In this document: positions 33,832 through 44,754 of the stretch, piece after piece
How positions within the stretch are numbered: position 1 is the stretch's first letter
Layout: every line of letters begins with the position of its first letter
Notes under the pieces: model-generated
Seen by the model: only the letters and a program-made list of their open reading frames with translations
What the model was told of the DNA's origin: nothing
The model's database searches: none
Source: Macrostomum hystrix
Taxonomy: Eukaryota > Platyhelminthes > Macrostomidae
NCBI GenBank assembly: GCA_950097015.1
Contig: CATNEN010000001.1
Coordinates: 18,108,501-18,172,500, forward strand
Direction: 5' to 3'
Length of the DNA: 64,000 bases
Program-made: the position numbers and the translations under genes

Positions 33832-36775
33832 TCAAGCCGTCGTAGCTCCAGATGCCGCAGCTCCGACCGCCGCACCTCCAGATGCCGCAGCTCCGGCCTC
33901 CGCAGCTAAGGCCGCCGAAGCTCCGGCCTCCGCAGCTAAGGCCGCCGAAGCTCCGGCCTCCGCAGATCCGACCGCCGCACGTCCAGATGCCGCATTTTCA
34001 GCCGCCGCCGCGTAGCGCTGCCCGGCACTGACTCGCCGCTCCTTTGCCACCAGCCTGTCGGAGGCGTGTTTTAGGATGTTTCTAATCTCCCTCTCTACGT
34101 CGAACTCCGATGGTCGACCTTGGGGGTAGAGCATGGTGACTGCCTCTGGAAAAGAGTGTTGAAAGTCTCAATGACGAAATGCTCTCGACATGAGTGCCTA
34201 TTTTGCCTATACCAATTTCATGTTGCCTAAATATGAATGAATATGATGAATATCTTACCAAAGAAAATACTGCTGAAATTACTGAATGCCAGCTCTTTGT
34301 CCGACAACTCCTGGAGGCCTGGTTCGGCCGCGCGCAGTCTCGCCGACATGTTGCGTCCTGACCAATTGATGACGCACTGCATGTTGGTCGCAAGGCACTT
34401 GCTCAGCATGCGCTTGCATGTGTCGTGGACTGTGCTTCCCCGACAGCTACGGAGGCATTCGGCCTGTTTGAGATTGATTTATTGTGTTTTTAATGTATTT
34501 AGTGTAGTTTATTGGTAGTATAATGTGTATCGTGGTCTAAAAATTTTTGGAATAGCTTGACTTGTAAAATGTTGTGAATACTAACTATTAGTAGTGTAGC
34601 TCTGAATAAAAAATCGTGCAAGACAAAAAAATAATACTCACCAAACGCCCTTGCTGCACTCGGGAATTCCAGAAATTTACGTACTCACTCCAACTCGAAA
34701 TCGGAGCGAAATCCGGTTGCCCAGCGTTGTTAGACCGCTGACCGAGCTGCTGCACACCGATTGGCCGCTGCAGCTGCTGCATAAATTCAGTCAGTCTAGC
34801 CGAGATAGCATCAACTGACGAATTCATGTCTCTCCGGAGAGCTTCGACAGCGGCCTGTGTCTCATAGCATCTCCTAGCAGTCAGAGTCGCCAAATAGATG
34901 GCCGTCTGCAGGGATGCAGGGTCCAGGCCGCTTCTTCGCAGCCGGTTCTGCGTTCCGGCCATAGAGGAGCCCGGTTGGCCTAGGAAGCTGCCATTGTCTG
35001 TTGACAGCGTTAAGTTAACGGACGGGTTGATATGTAAGTTTGTAACTAAGCAAGTCTTATTTGCGAATAACCAATAAATAAGATTGTGAATGGATCAGTG
35101 AGTCTCAATGATCCAATAGCGAGTCTACAAATGAGCGAATGCAGAAATATTATTTCGAAACCTTACCATCAGCTACTTCCTGATGGACCGAGCTGCTCAG
35201 CCTGCTCGGTGAACGCTGAATGTCTGATGCCGATGGCCCCGACAATTTTGGCACAGTAGTGGCATTGTCATGACCTGTAAGCAGAGTAGTGGGGAAAATA
35301 AATTAGACTTTGAATCACTGTTTGTAAATCTGCTAGTAATTGATTGAGTAAGTCTGTGAATGAATTGAACAGTGAGTCTGTGAGTGAATTGAACATTGAA
35401 TTGTGAATGAATGAACCAGTGAGTCTGTGAATCAATAAATCAATGAGTTTTCGCGAATGGATCAGTGAGTCTGCGAATTTATATGAATCCGTGAGTTTTT
35501 GAATACGTGTATGCATGGATGGATTGGATGAGTGAACCAATTTAGTGTATAGTCTAATAAACTCTTACCATCAACAATCGGAGATTCCATGGCGCTGGTT
35601 GAATGCAGGTGGTTCTCCTGGTCCTCCATCAGTCTTTGAGGTGTGGATGGGGATGGGATCAGTGTCGCGGTGCTGCTTAATCTCTGTAGCTGCGGTCGAT
35701 CAGGCAGAGGAGCTGCTTTGGAGCCCACATTCCTCTGATTTATGGCCTCGGAAGCTTCCCTCTCGCTCTCCGAGGTAGTAATGTTCTGTTTTAATTTTAG
35801 AAGGAAATGTGATGATAGGCAGTGTAATGACTTGTGTTAGAAGTCAAAACGAGCTCCAATTTCAAGTGTCTCGGCTCTCACTGGGAGCAGATCCAGAAAA
35901 GGAGGAACAGAAGAGTGTGTGGAGCCCAACCAGTCAGGCTCAACATTATATTTGAGGGCTCTGGGCCCATGACAAAGCAGGCTACAACAAGCGCAGGGGA
36001 AGGCATGTGAAAGTACAACGGGAAACTCGGTGCGCAGTGAGTTGAGAAGCGTACAGCGCCCATGAGTCAGTCAGTGGCCCCCACGCTGAGTGCAAGCAGA
36101 CAGGACACAGTTAGTTTTGTGCAGTCAAAGTTCCCGGCCAGGCGTGCAGACTGAGGGTCTGCAGCCCAGGCCATCACAGGCAGCTATTCTGCTTATTGAA
36201 AAACTCAATTTGTGTGGATAAAGTCTGTTCGTGAATGAACCAGAGTCAGTAAATGAATAAATGAGAGCGTCAGTAAATGAATCACAGAAATCAGTGAGTC
36301 TGTGAGCAAATGAATGAGTGCGGCTTTGATCTGTGAATGGTTTAAGCAGTGAGTCTACTTGGATAATTAATAAAAATGTCTGCTGTTTATTAACAGACTA
36401 TCTGTTATAGTAAAAGTTGTAGTGTCCTACCTGAATGGCTCCCAATCGGCTTCGGTGGCGCCCGGCATTCACCCGACAAACGGCCTTCAGAAGCGAGTCC
36501 ACACTTTTCTTCTTGATGGTGCGCATTCTCCGCAGGTGAAGGACGGTTGGCGTGCTGTCCACTTCTGGGTCAGTGACCACCTGGAGGAGAACGGCGTCAT
36601 ACCATTCGCCACTGTACTCTGCCCTCACCTCAATTCTCGTAGCTGAGTACAGTTCCGAAGGCTCCATGCTGGCCCAGTCAAAATCCTGGTATTCACCAAG
36701 CATAATCTCTGTCTCATCTACTTCTAAAATTTCACCATCATTAGAGAAAAATACTATATAGCGATTGGACTGCAT
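33832..36775 (-). CDS. DUF4806-domain protein, six exons
   Basis: Exons 36775-36431 (ATG), 35785-35569, 35274-35167, 34997-34642, 34463-34259 and 34145-33832 join in phase to 1545 nt (514 aa); every intron is GT-AG. Residues 1-110 (MQSNRYIVFFSNDGEILEVD, later VRAEYSGEWYDAVLLQVV) form a small beta-rich module like those opening related proteins. Residues 115-225 are low-complexity. About 235-310 is helical with a coiled coil (ALRRDMNSSVDAISARLTEF). Residues 343-445 match DUF4806: TVHDTCKRMLSKCLATN, VINWSGRN, ending EIREIR-like IRNILKHASDRL. The last 60 residues are Ala/Gly-rich repeats. DUF4806 proteins often occur beside transposase genes in invertebrates, and DNA binding is suspected, not shown. 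A duplicated promoter-like segment lies just upstream (36842-37165). Introns contain a degenerate CAGTGAGTCTGTGAATGAA repeat. Confidence 0.7.
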
Positions 36776-36841
36776 TTTAAGCTTTTATAATAGCTTCAAT
36801 ATAAGAATTTGAGTGACTAAGTAGCTAGAAATTTTCTAGAG

Positions 36842-37165
36842 ACTATAAAGTTGCTCAACAAAGATTGATCAACTATTCATATACGAGCTACGTACGTGCA
36901 GATATGCTCCGTTGGGACCCCGCCTTCTCAAAGCTTTACTGGACAAGAGCCAATGCAAAAGCGCGGAATCCGACAGAGCCAATCCGGTTAGAGCGAGCTG
37001 AGCCAATAGCGAACGGCTCGAGCGAATGACTCGACAAAGGCAAACTAGCTTTTGTAGTAATTGAATTTATTGTAATTTACTTACCTTAAGTATCTGTAAT
37101 TTACCGGGTATTTACTGTAGTTTGCGTTTAATATCGTTGATCACCATCTACTAGCGTTGATGGTG
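36842..37165. promoter_or_regulatory. Promoter-like segment, copy 1
   Basis: This segment matches 38392-38775 over about 320 bp: CTATAAA, GCTCAACAA, CGTGCAGATATGC, CCCCGCCTTCTCAAAGCTTT, GGAATCCGACAGAGCCAATC. It contains three CCAAT motifs and begins 67 bp upstream of the DUF4806 gene's ATG. The same relation holds for copy 2 and the small gene at 38323, so both are probably promoters. Confidence 0.6.
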
Positions 37166-37978
37166 ATTCTTTTTTTCCGTTGCGATGCAAATATTACAAT
37201 ATGCATGATAGTCTAGCTTATCTAGCAATCGTTGCAATGATATCATTACAATCTGCCGGTCAGAACTCAGAACTCATGATTACTAGAATTGCTAGACACG
37301 CCTACTATGTATATGCTGAGCCTACAGCGGCTGACAACAGAATTAATTTCTTTCATGTGTTTTTTTCAACTAAATAGCTAAATAATTAGGAATGCATTAT
37401 CAACAATGTATGCTGTCTTGTAACCGTCTCTCATACACGATTTGTACGACTATGATTAAGAACTATGATTCCGATTCAGACTCCTGATTCAGACTGTGTA
37501 ATTGTCCTGATGTCCTTTGATTTCTCAATAAGGTTTCACATACATACTAATACTATGTATTGTATATATACAATATTATTCCTTATTGTCAAGTCAACAA
37601 CTATACGGAAATCCAACCAACCAGTGCCAGTGGCACACAAAAAATTGAAGACGGCGATGAAAAATTATGGCTTGTGTATTTTTTGTGTAAATGTGTATTT
37701 TTTAAACATTTATTTATTTAAAAATGTGCGCGTGCGTATTTGTGCATAAATATTGAACACAACATTAATACAGTTATTTATAAATTATTATTGTCAATAA
37801 GTGCAATTATCGCCACTTAAATTGGTCAGCCGGTCCCGGTCAGCCGGCCGATCTGCTGCCCTGCAGCGATTCACAGGACGCCCGGCTGCGATATAAAAGA
37901 TGGGTTTCAGTTTCATTTAGCTTATTAGCTCGGTTATCAGATCAGATGCGTTAATAAATATTCTAATAATAATAATAT
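37166..37978. other. No gene recognised
   Basis: AT-rich spacer between the first promoter copy and the 38-kb ORF. No exon or repeat was recognised on either strand. Confidence 0.4.
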
Positions 37979-38323
37979 TCAAAAGCGACTACTCACATAT
38001 GGGTCCAGGCCCGCCGCTATGCGGCGAGCTCTGGCCATCCGAATCATGGCCAGCTTCATAAGACGCGTCGCTTCATTCAGCGCGTCCTGTGCCCGGCGCC
38101 GTGCGGGCGTCCAGGCCACTGTCGCCGCCATCTCTTCCGCAGCGACGAGGCATGACTGGATGGCCTCATCCAGTTTGGTGGTGGCATTGGCCAGAAAGTT
38201 CGCCCGGAACTGTGCCGGGAACAAATGAAATTTGAACTCATTGACATCGTCATGAACATCCAGGCCATGGACATGGCATTGGCTGCTGTTGATGCTGTTG
38301 CTGTCGCTGCTGTTGCTATTCAT
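37979..38323 (-). CDS. Small helical ORF under duplicated promoter
   Basis: ATG at 38323 opens 114 codons: a Ser/Asn-rich start (MNSNSSDSNSINSS), then a mostly helical, basic segment (AQFRANFLANATTKLDEAI, CLVAAEEMAATVAWTPARRR, ATRLMKLAMIRMARARRIA). It can stop at the TGA at 37981, or splice at DPY|GTGAGT; no following exon was found, so the single-exon form is given. I do not recognise it. It lies head-to-head with the transposase gene at 38789, sharing a 465-bp intergenic region. Confidence 0.45.
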   Translation of the reverse strand: MNSNSSDSNSINSSQCHVHGLDVHDDVNEFKFHLFPAQFRANFLANATTKLDEAIQSCLVAAEEMAATVAWTPARRRAQDALNEATRLMKLAMIRMARARRIAAGLDPYVSSRF

Positions 38324-38391
38324 TTTTTTGTTGAAGGAAGGTTGAAGGAAGTTAGTTGAGGCAATTTTAGTGATCTGGTGGGAGAAGTTGC

Positions 38392-38775
38392 AACTATAAA
38401 ATTGCTCAACAACGATTGATCATCTATTTATAAATGAGCCATACGTGCAGATATGCCACAGGTGGGTCCCCGCCTTCTCAAAGCTTTATTGGACACAAGC
38501 CAATGAAAACTTGCCCGCGCCGCGCGGAATCCGACAGAGCCAATCCGAGCCAAGAGCGAGCCGAGCCGAGCCGGCTCGAGCCGAGCGAGCCGAGCCGAGC
38601 CGAGCTGAGAGCCAACTCGACTCGAGTCTCGACAAAGGCAAGTAAACTAGCAATTTTAGTAAACTAATGAATTGTAATTTACAGACCTCTAGCCTCTAGT
38701 AATATTATTTTCCCGGGTTAATTTACAGCAATTTTATTTTCAATATATCCCATCTATTAGCCTTTCATAACCATC
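38392..38775. promoter_or_regulatory. Promoter-like segment, copy 2 (bidirectional)
   Basis: Second copy of the segment at 36842-37165, here between divergent ORFs starting at 38323 (minus) and 38789 (plus). It keeps the CCAAT motifs and has gained a GAGCC/GCCGAG microsatellite (about 38545-38610). Confidence 0.6.
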
Positions 38776-38788
38776 ACTTACTCACAAA

Positions 38789-41539
38789 ATGTCTAAAAGA
38801 CGGACTAAAGGCGACACGAACCCACGACGAAACTTTCAAATTTGGTTCACAAAGAACCTACTTGACTTTGCGGACAGTGATGTAGTAATGGACCAAGTGA
38901 GTTTTCAATTCTTATTGAGATTCTATTTAAGTTTCATGCAATTTTGTAAAGAAATTTGACGAGGGTGGGGCAGACAGAGGCAGGATTGACAGGGTGATAG
39001 GTTTGATTGATTGCCTCGAATTTTATGCACAGTTTCATCGTCTTCTTTTTTTCCTCTTTATTTTCAATCAGGAGGTTGCATCTTCCCATGCAGATGGCGC
39101 AAGCCTCATTCCACCTGAGGATTCGCGGCCTGATTCTACCAGTGCCGGTGTCAATGCCTGTGACCCCATACATTTATCAGCTATTAACGAGGCTTTCGAC
39201 GAAAGTGAGGCTGATGAGTTCGACTACGCCGATCACTTGTCAACAGATGCGGAAGATGGGGACCCAGGCCAAACAGCAAAGCCATCATTGGAGAGCCTGA
39301 ATGAGGAGCTTCTAATATTCTTCGTTCGTTACAACATCTCACATCGAGCGATGCAGTTCCTGCTCAATGCTCTAGTCTGCCGAGGCCTGCCGGTCGCAAG
39401 AACAGTGCACCGTCTGCGCAAAGAACCTTCGGCTGAAGCAGTACAAATACAAAAGTACACCATGGGTAGTGGACACTTTTCCTACATCGGTATTGCTTCG
39501 AACCTGGCGTTCCTGATTCGCGGCGGCATGTTGGATCTTGGAAATCCGGAAGCCACCCAGAATGACAGAGCAAGGTTGGAACTGGACATTGATGTTGGCA
39601 TTGACGGAATGCCGATTTACAATTCGTCAAACTACGCGGCATGGCCTATTATCGTTAAGTTTTCGAGATTCTGTCGCCCACTTCCTGTTGCTGTGTATGC
39701 TGGGTAAACCACCTCTTACCGAGTACCTGGCCGACTTCATCAAGGAGCTGCAGTCCTTCATGACCGACTTTGTCGAAGTTGATGGGGTGCTAATCCACAT
39801 AAGGAACATCACGTTCATTTGCGACACGCCAGCGCGGTCCTTCATTACCGCAACTTTGGGCCACAACGCACATCACGGCTGCCCCTACTGCAGAGTGGTA
39901 GCCCAGACGGTCGACCGGCGAATAGTCTACCCTGTCGAAGTCGGAGAGTGTCGCACAGCTGAGGATTACCGTTTTAATAGGTGCGTGTGTGTGCATGGGG
40001 TTGTGTGTATGTGTGTGTGCTTTTGCGAATTTTGTATACCAGCTTATACATCTGTATATGCCTACATGGCAGGATATCTGACATGTTTTTTACATGTCTA
40101 CGAACCTGACCTGACGTTGTCTTAATACGTGAATCAGTTAATCATATAAATATGCAAATGGCTGTATCGGGATATGGCAACTAAAGAAATGTGATTCCGA
40201 TTCAGACTGTCTATATAATGGCTGTCCTTTTAAATCTCAAAAATTATTCACATACTTGCTATATACAATATAAAATATACAATATTCAATATACAATAAT
40301 ATGCAATAGCTCGATTCCCGACTCCACTGAAAAAATTTGTGTCCTTTAGCAAGACACTTAACTCTGCAGTGCTTCGGTTCACCCAGCTGTTAAATAGGTA
40401 CCAGCATTAGCTGGGGTAATTGAAGGTGGGTGTATGGCGTCCTCCCAGTCCATGGACTGAACAGTCGTACGCAGCCTTCAGATGCGCCGCGCATTAGCTG
40501 CGGCTGTGCTGTCGATTGGGGCAGGTGTAATCAATTATTATTATTACTAGTCTTTATCGCCAACAACTACTGCAGGGAATCCAACCAGCGGCATGAACCA
40601 AGTCCGCTCCTGTCACTGCCAGGCTTGCAACTACCTGATGCTTGCCCACCGGAGCCAATGCACCTGCTCTTTCTAGGCGTCGCTAGGCGTCTTTTCACAT
40701 TCCTCTTTGCGGTGGATGACGGACGGCGGCGCAAAATTAGGCCGGATCAAGTTTCCGCACTTTCTGATTTTGCCGAATCACGTGCTATATATACACCGAC
40801 AAATTTCCAAAGACGCCCTCGGAGAATCGACCGAGAACTCGGACATTTCAAAGCCAGCGAGTTCCGCACGTGGACTTTGTATGTGGGCCCGTATTTTTTT
40901 CGCAAATTTCTGCCAACAGAGTTGTACAGGCATTTTCTTCTATTTCACTTCGCCTGTTATGTTCTTTGCTCTGATAGCCCACAGCCTGAACTTCTTGATG
41001 CCGCTGAATCTGCCTTGAAACTTTTTGTGTATGACGCAGCTCAACTGTACGGCAACAGTTTCATGACTCACAATGCTCACGTTCTTTTGCACTTGTTTCA
41101 ATACGCGAGGAAACGTGGAAATGTGTCTAACTTTTCGGCCTTTCCATATGAGAACTACCTCTCTCACTTAAAGGGTCGCCTTCGAGTAACGCGCTTTGCA
41201 TCATCTTACTTGCTAAATCAAATGCTTTCACTTCGCGACTTACTAGTCAGCAACCCAATTCAGCCCAATAAGTACTCTGTTAAGATGCCCGACAACTGTT
41301 GCATCGTGAATGGCTCAGTTGTTCGGATTACTTCTGTTCTTGGTGACCAAGTAACTGGCAATATTCTGTCGCTGCAAAAGGACTTGTATGACTATCCATA
41401 TCCGTCCTCAAAACTGGGTATCGGAGTCTATTGTAAAACACGATCTTTTGTTACTGGCACTCCCCACAGGAAGTGCTTTCTGTTCCCGCGCAAGACCGGA
41501 AAGGCATGGCTGGTGATTCCTCTCTCTGGTGTTGATTAG
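38789..41539 (+). CDS. Transposase-domain protein (tnp2-like), three exons, one frameshift
   Basis: Exons 38789-38896, 39072-39980 and 40576-41539, with good splice sites (CAA|GTGAGT; AATAG|GTGCGT to CTGCAG|GGAATC). Removing one extra base from the GGG at 39702-39704 makes the total 1980 nt (659 aa) with no other break. Landmarks: MSKRRTKGDTNPRRNFQIWF; IDGMPIYNSSNYAAWPIIV; PLPVAVYAG then KPPLTEYLADFI; the hallmark ITFICDTPARSF with GHNAHHGCPYC; PEPMHLLFLGVARRLF; HNAHVLLHL and FPYENYLSHLKGRLR. These are the blocks of the transposase-domain/tnp2 family of EnSpm-like DNA transposons. Intron 2 hosts a SINE-2. AATAAA lies at 41706-41711. The frameshift is either real decay or a homopolymer error. 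Confidence 0.75.
40306..40550 (+). mobile_element. SINE-2 in transposase intron 2
   Basis: Plus-strand copy: remnant B box (CTCGATTCCCGAC), GTGTCCTTTAGCAAGACACT, CACCCAGCTGTTAAAT, CAGTCCATGGACTGAACAGT and a (ATT)n tail near 40540. Confidence 0.75.
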
Positions 41540-42059
41540 TGGAATCGCATTCTGTTCCACCCTTGTCAGCAAATGTAATTTTGACTGTTAATGTTTTGCA
41601 TCAATTTGACTACAGACATAAAAATGTACAAATGTAAAAAACTGTATACTCCCTGTATCCCTGTAAACTGTATACTGATATTGAGCAGCAAAGTCCGAAT
41701 AGCAAAATAAATACCGGGAATCGGGAATGATAAGCGATAAGGTTTATTTGAGGCGGTGTGTGGTCCCCGATAACAGGAGTCCATTTTTCTTGCCGTCCGT
41801 TGCCTGAAGAACGCGTTGACACTTTAATGCCAAAACTTTGTTCTTTCGCACATTTTTACGAAATTCTTAAATCGAATTTAATTTTATAAGGCATTCGAAA
41901 GCGTGTCATTATCTTCGTAATTGCTTTTATTGTACGCGTACTCATTGACTTAGAAGCTTAGCGTTTAGCAACAAGCATGCTTCCAGAATCACTTAATTCC
42001 CATTAATTGAAGTGACTGCTAGAAACGGTAAACATCTAGCTAGTAGAGCTCTTCTGCAT

Positions 42060-42195
42060 GGTCACAGGACTTGCACGGCCAAAAGAGGAAGGAGCAGCTC
42101 AAATAAAAACTGATAAACTGATGACTGGTCTCCCCACCACAGACAGAAGGAAAGCCGGCCTTATCTTATCCATTTGGTCTGTGCTCCCAGAGACT
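42060..42195 (+). repeat. Direct repeat left of the SET gene
   Basis: TCACAGGACTTG...GGCCAAAAGAGGAA..GAGCAGCTCAAATAAAAACTG ... CTCCCCACCACAGAC ... CCTTATCTTATC. The same ordered blocks recur at 44250-44395, on the other side of the methyltransferase gene. Sequence further out (about 41940 and 43995, ACTCATTG..) also looks related. Confidence 0.75.
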
Positions 42196-42357
42196 TCTAG
42201 AAATAACAACTTCTAGAAACTTCTAGAAATAAAAAGTCTGTGTGTTCCCCTCCCCACCCCACTTGATCGGTCCCACCCAAACCCGTTCAGAGTCATTACA
42301 CACTACACAGGAAATTATTTTGCGATTTATTGTCATCACAAAAGTATTTAATATTTC

Positions 42358-43812
42358 ATGGATATGAGTGATCAGTGGCTAATATCTGACTGCGGAAGTG
42401 CAGACACAGCAGCGCCCGGTTTAAAAATTCGTTTAAAGCGCGTATCGACCGCCCTCAATGAGGTGAGAATTCAGAGGCAGCAAATTATTTGAGATTGTAA
42501 AAAGTTTACAACTTTTCCTTTATTCTTTTGTTATATTTCTATTGTACACTGACGTATTGCACGCATACATTGCCAGAATTCCCAACGCGCTGATCAGGTC
42601 AGGGTGACCTGCGAAACTGGCCCGGGACTTATAGTCCGATTCAAGCGACATTCTTGCGCAATTCCATCAACGGCTGAACTTCAGGTGAATGATAATGTAT
42701 GTTACCTGCCTGTTCAATAACTTGTCCTTCTAAGTATTCTCCTTCTCCCCTCTGCAACTATAATCTCCCACTATAATCTTTGCATGTAGGCCCGCGTCTT
42801 AATTTCTGTTATGCACATTCTCATGTTTCTGCATGAGAAAATATTAAAAATGTTTAATTTTTCAGACTAACAAACGCGCTGTCCCTGAGGTCAACGTCGA
42901 ATTATCCTTCTCCGACAGCGAGGAAGAGGGCGAAGGCAACTCACGCGTGGATCAATCTTTACGAATCGCCCTAGCAGTATGTCCATTAGAGGTTCGTCAA
43001 TCAATTGAGTGCGATTAGATGGTGTGGCTGTATAAAGCTGATTTTGGGGCAAAGTTTCCTTTTCTGTAATAGTTTTTCTTTGAGTAACTTAATGAGAGAG
43101 GAGAGAATTAAGAGGGAGTAAAAAGTAGAGGCCGATTAAGTGAGATGAGATGCAAACGAGATGTCAGCAAGCAAGTGAAATGTGAGAGAGGCGATGGAGA
43201 AAAGGGCGATTTAGAAGCATGAAAAAAAAAACAAATTGAATCGTGTTTAACTACACCCCCGCACAGCCTTTGCCTGACCCGACCGTTAAGAAGAGGCCGG
43301 CTCAGAGGCTCAGCCGATCTAGTGTCGATTATCGTCCCCCGACATCCACTAGAGATACAACCGAGCGCATACTGGGCATCAACGGGAAGACAGACACCGC
43401 GATCGCTGTTGCACCTGCGGGCGAGAAGGGACTGGGCGCCTTTGCGAGAATCAACCTAGCTGCGGGGGCGTTTGTCGATCAATTCGCCGGAATCCTGCTG
43501 AACGAACAGGAAGCGATTAGACGCGAATGTGAACCTAACTCCGACTGGATGCTATTTGAGTTTAAAGTTAACGGCAAATTATGGGTAATTGACGCCAGCA
43601 ACAGTGATGGATTGGGAAGGTACCTGAACCATTCTTCTACTGCTCCTAACTGTAAAGCAAAGCTCATTATTATCGACCAGGGGCTGCGACCCGTCATTTA
43701 TTTCGTGACAAATAAATATGTTGCAACGGGCACAGAACTGACGTTCGACTATACGACTGGTAGAGGTATCGATAATGATGATCTTGTGAAGAACCCATGG
43801 CTTCGAGACTAG
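42358..43812 (+). CDS. KMT5A-like: SET8/KMT5A-like histone methyltransferase, four exons
   Basis: Exons 42358-42462, 42577-42684, 42866-42976 and 43267-43812, all GT-AG and all phase 0, give 289 aa. The ATG (MDMSDQWLISDCGSAD) has no upstream competitor nearby. Residues 1-145 are variable, with an acidic patch SFSDSEEEGEGNS. The SET domain spans about 145-289: EKGLGAFARINLAAG (cofactor loop), LLNEQEAIRRECE, GLGRYLNHSS (NHS core), TGTELTFDYTTGR (FDY) and the C-terminal NPWLRD, which corresponds to the HPWLxH end specific to SET8/KMT5A. That enzyme monomethylates histone H4 lysine 20. The catalytic core is present; the protein is shorter than vertebrate KMT5A and divergent. AATAAA follows at 43910-43915. 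KMT5A-like paralogues can be numerous in invertebrates, so this need not be the sole orthologue. Confidence 0.85.
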
Positions 43813-44249
43813 AAAGACACGCATGTTATTATGACTCGTCGCTTAGTTTATTTTGCTAAATCTTTAATCATGTAACAATCATGTTTAATTATGTATATTC
43901 TTTATTACAAATAAAGCAATGGCGCATTGAGAAAATGGTTACTTTTCTGAAAAGTTTCTTGGAATTTGTGTCTTAATTTTTTTAATCGCTTAATGTACTC
44001 GTACTCATTGGCATAATAAAGTAATAAAGCAAACAGGATGCTCCAGAATCATCAAGCAAGTAAATATAATTTAATAGTTTTATAACTCAGCAAATATCTT
44101 TTCCTAACAGACTGTACATATCTTTACAAATCTGTACATATTTTAATTTTTCGAGACAAATAAAAGAGTACTTTTAGCGGCAGAGTTCTGCGGAAGTTCG
44201 GAACTGACTCGCGCCCCCAGTCTTTTAGGGATCTAAAACCAATTGAAGT

Positions 44250-44395
44250 GAGTCACAGGACTTGAACAGCCAAAAGAGGAAAGAGCAGCTCAAATAAAAA
44301 CTGATAAGAATATTTAGAACGTAATGCATGTGGGTCTCCCCACCACAGACGGTAGGAAAGCCTTATCTTATCAATTTGGTCTGTGCTTCCCACCC
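44250..44395 (+). repeat. Direct repeat right of the SET gene
   Basis: Partner of 42060-42195, same orientation, 2.2 kb apart, with the methyltransferase gene between them. Confidence 0.75.
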
Positions 44396-44754
44396 GATGT
44401 GCCACGGCGTTCCTGCATGGCTTTCAAAGTTTCGGAGAAGGGCAATGGGGAATTTATGAACAGGGACTATTTTACTTAGATAGACTTAAAGTTGTTTTAA
44501 AAAAAGCTTGAAAACTTCATGATGAGCTTGAAGATGAACTTTCCTTCATCATGAGGAAATCATTTGAAATCATGAAACCAACTCAGTCGTGTAGGAAATG
44601 ATTTCTAGGTTGATTTTCAATTGAATCCGACTCGATAAACTGTGCTCAAATCTATTGGGACACCGACGACAGCCATATAATACTGACATAGTCAGAGTTA
44701 AGATAAACTTTTCTAGGTGACTTTCCAGGTTAATAAGTTCGAGTCAAATAAATT

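Noticed and set aside
43243-43266. Upstream start of the SET exon
   Set aside because: These codons lie in the intron and include the acceptor CCGCACAG; phase agrees with splicing from 42976.
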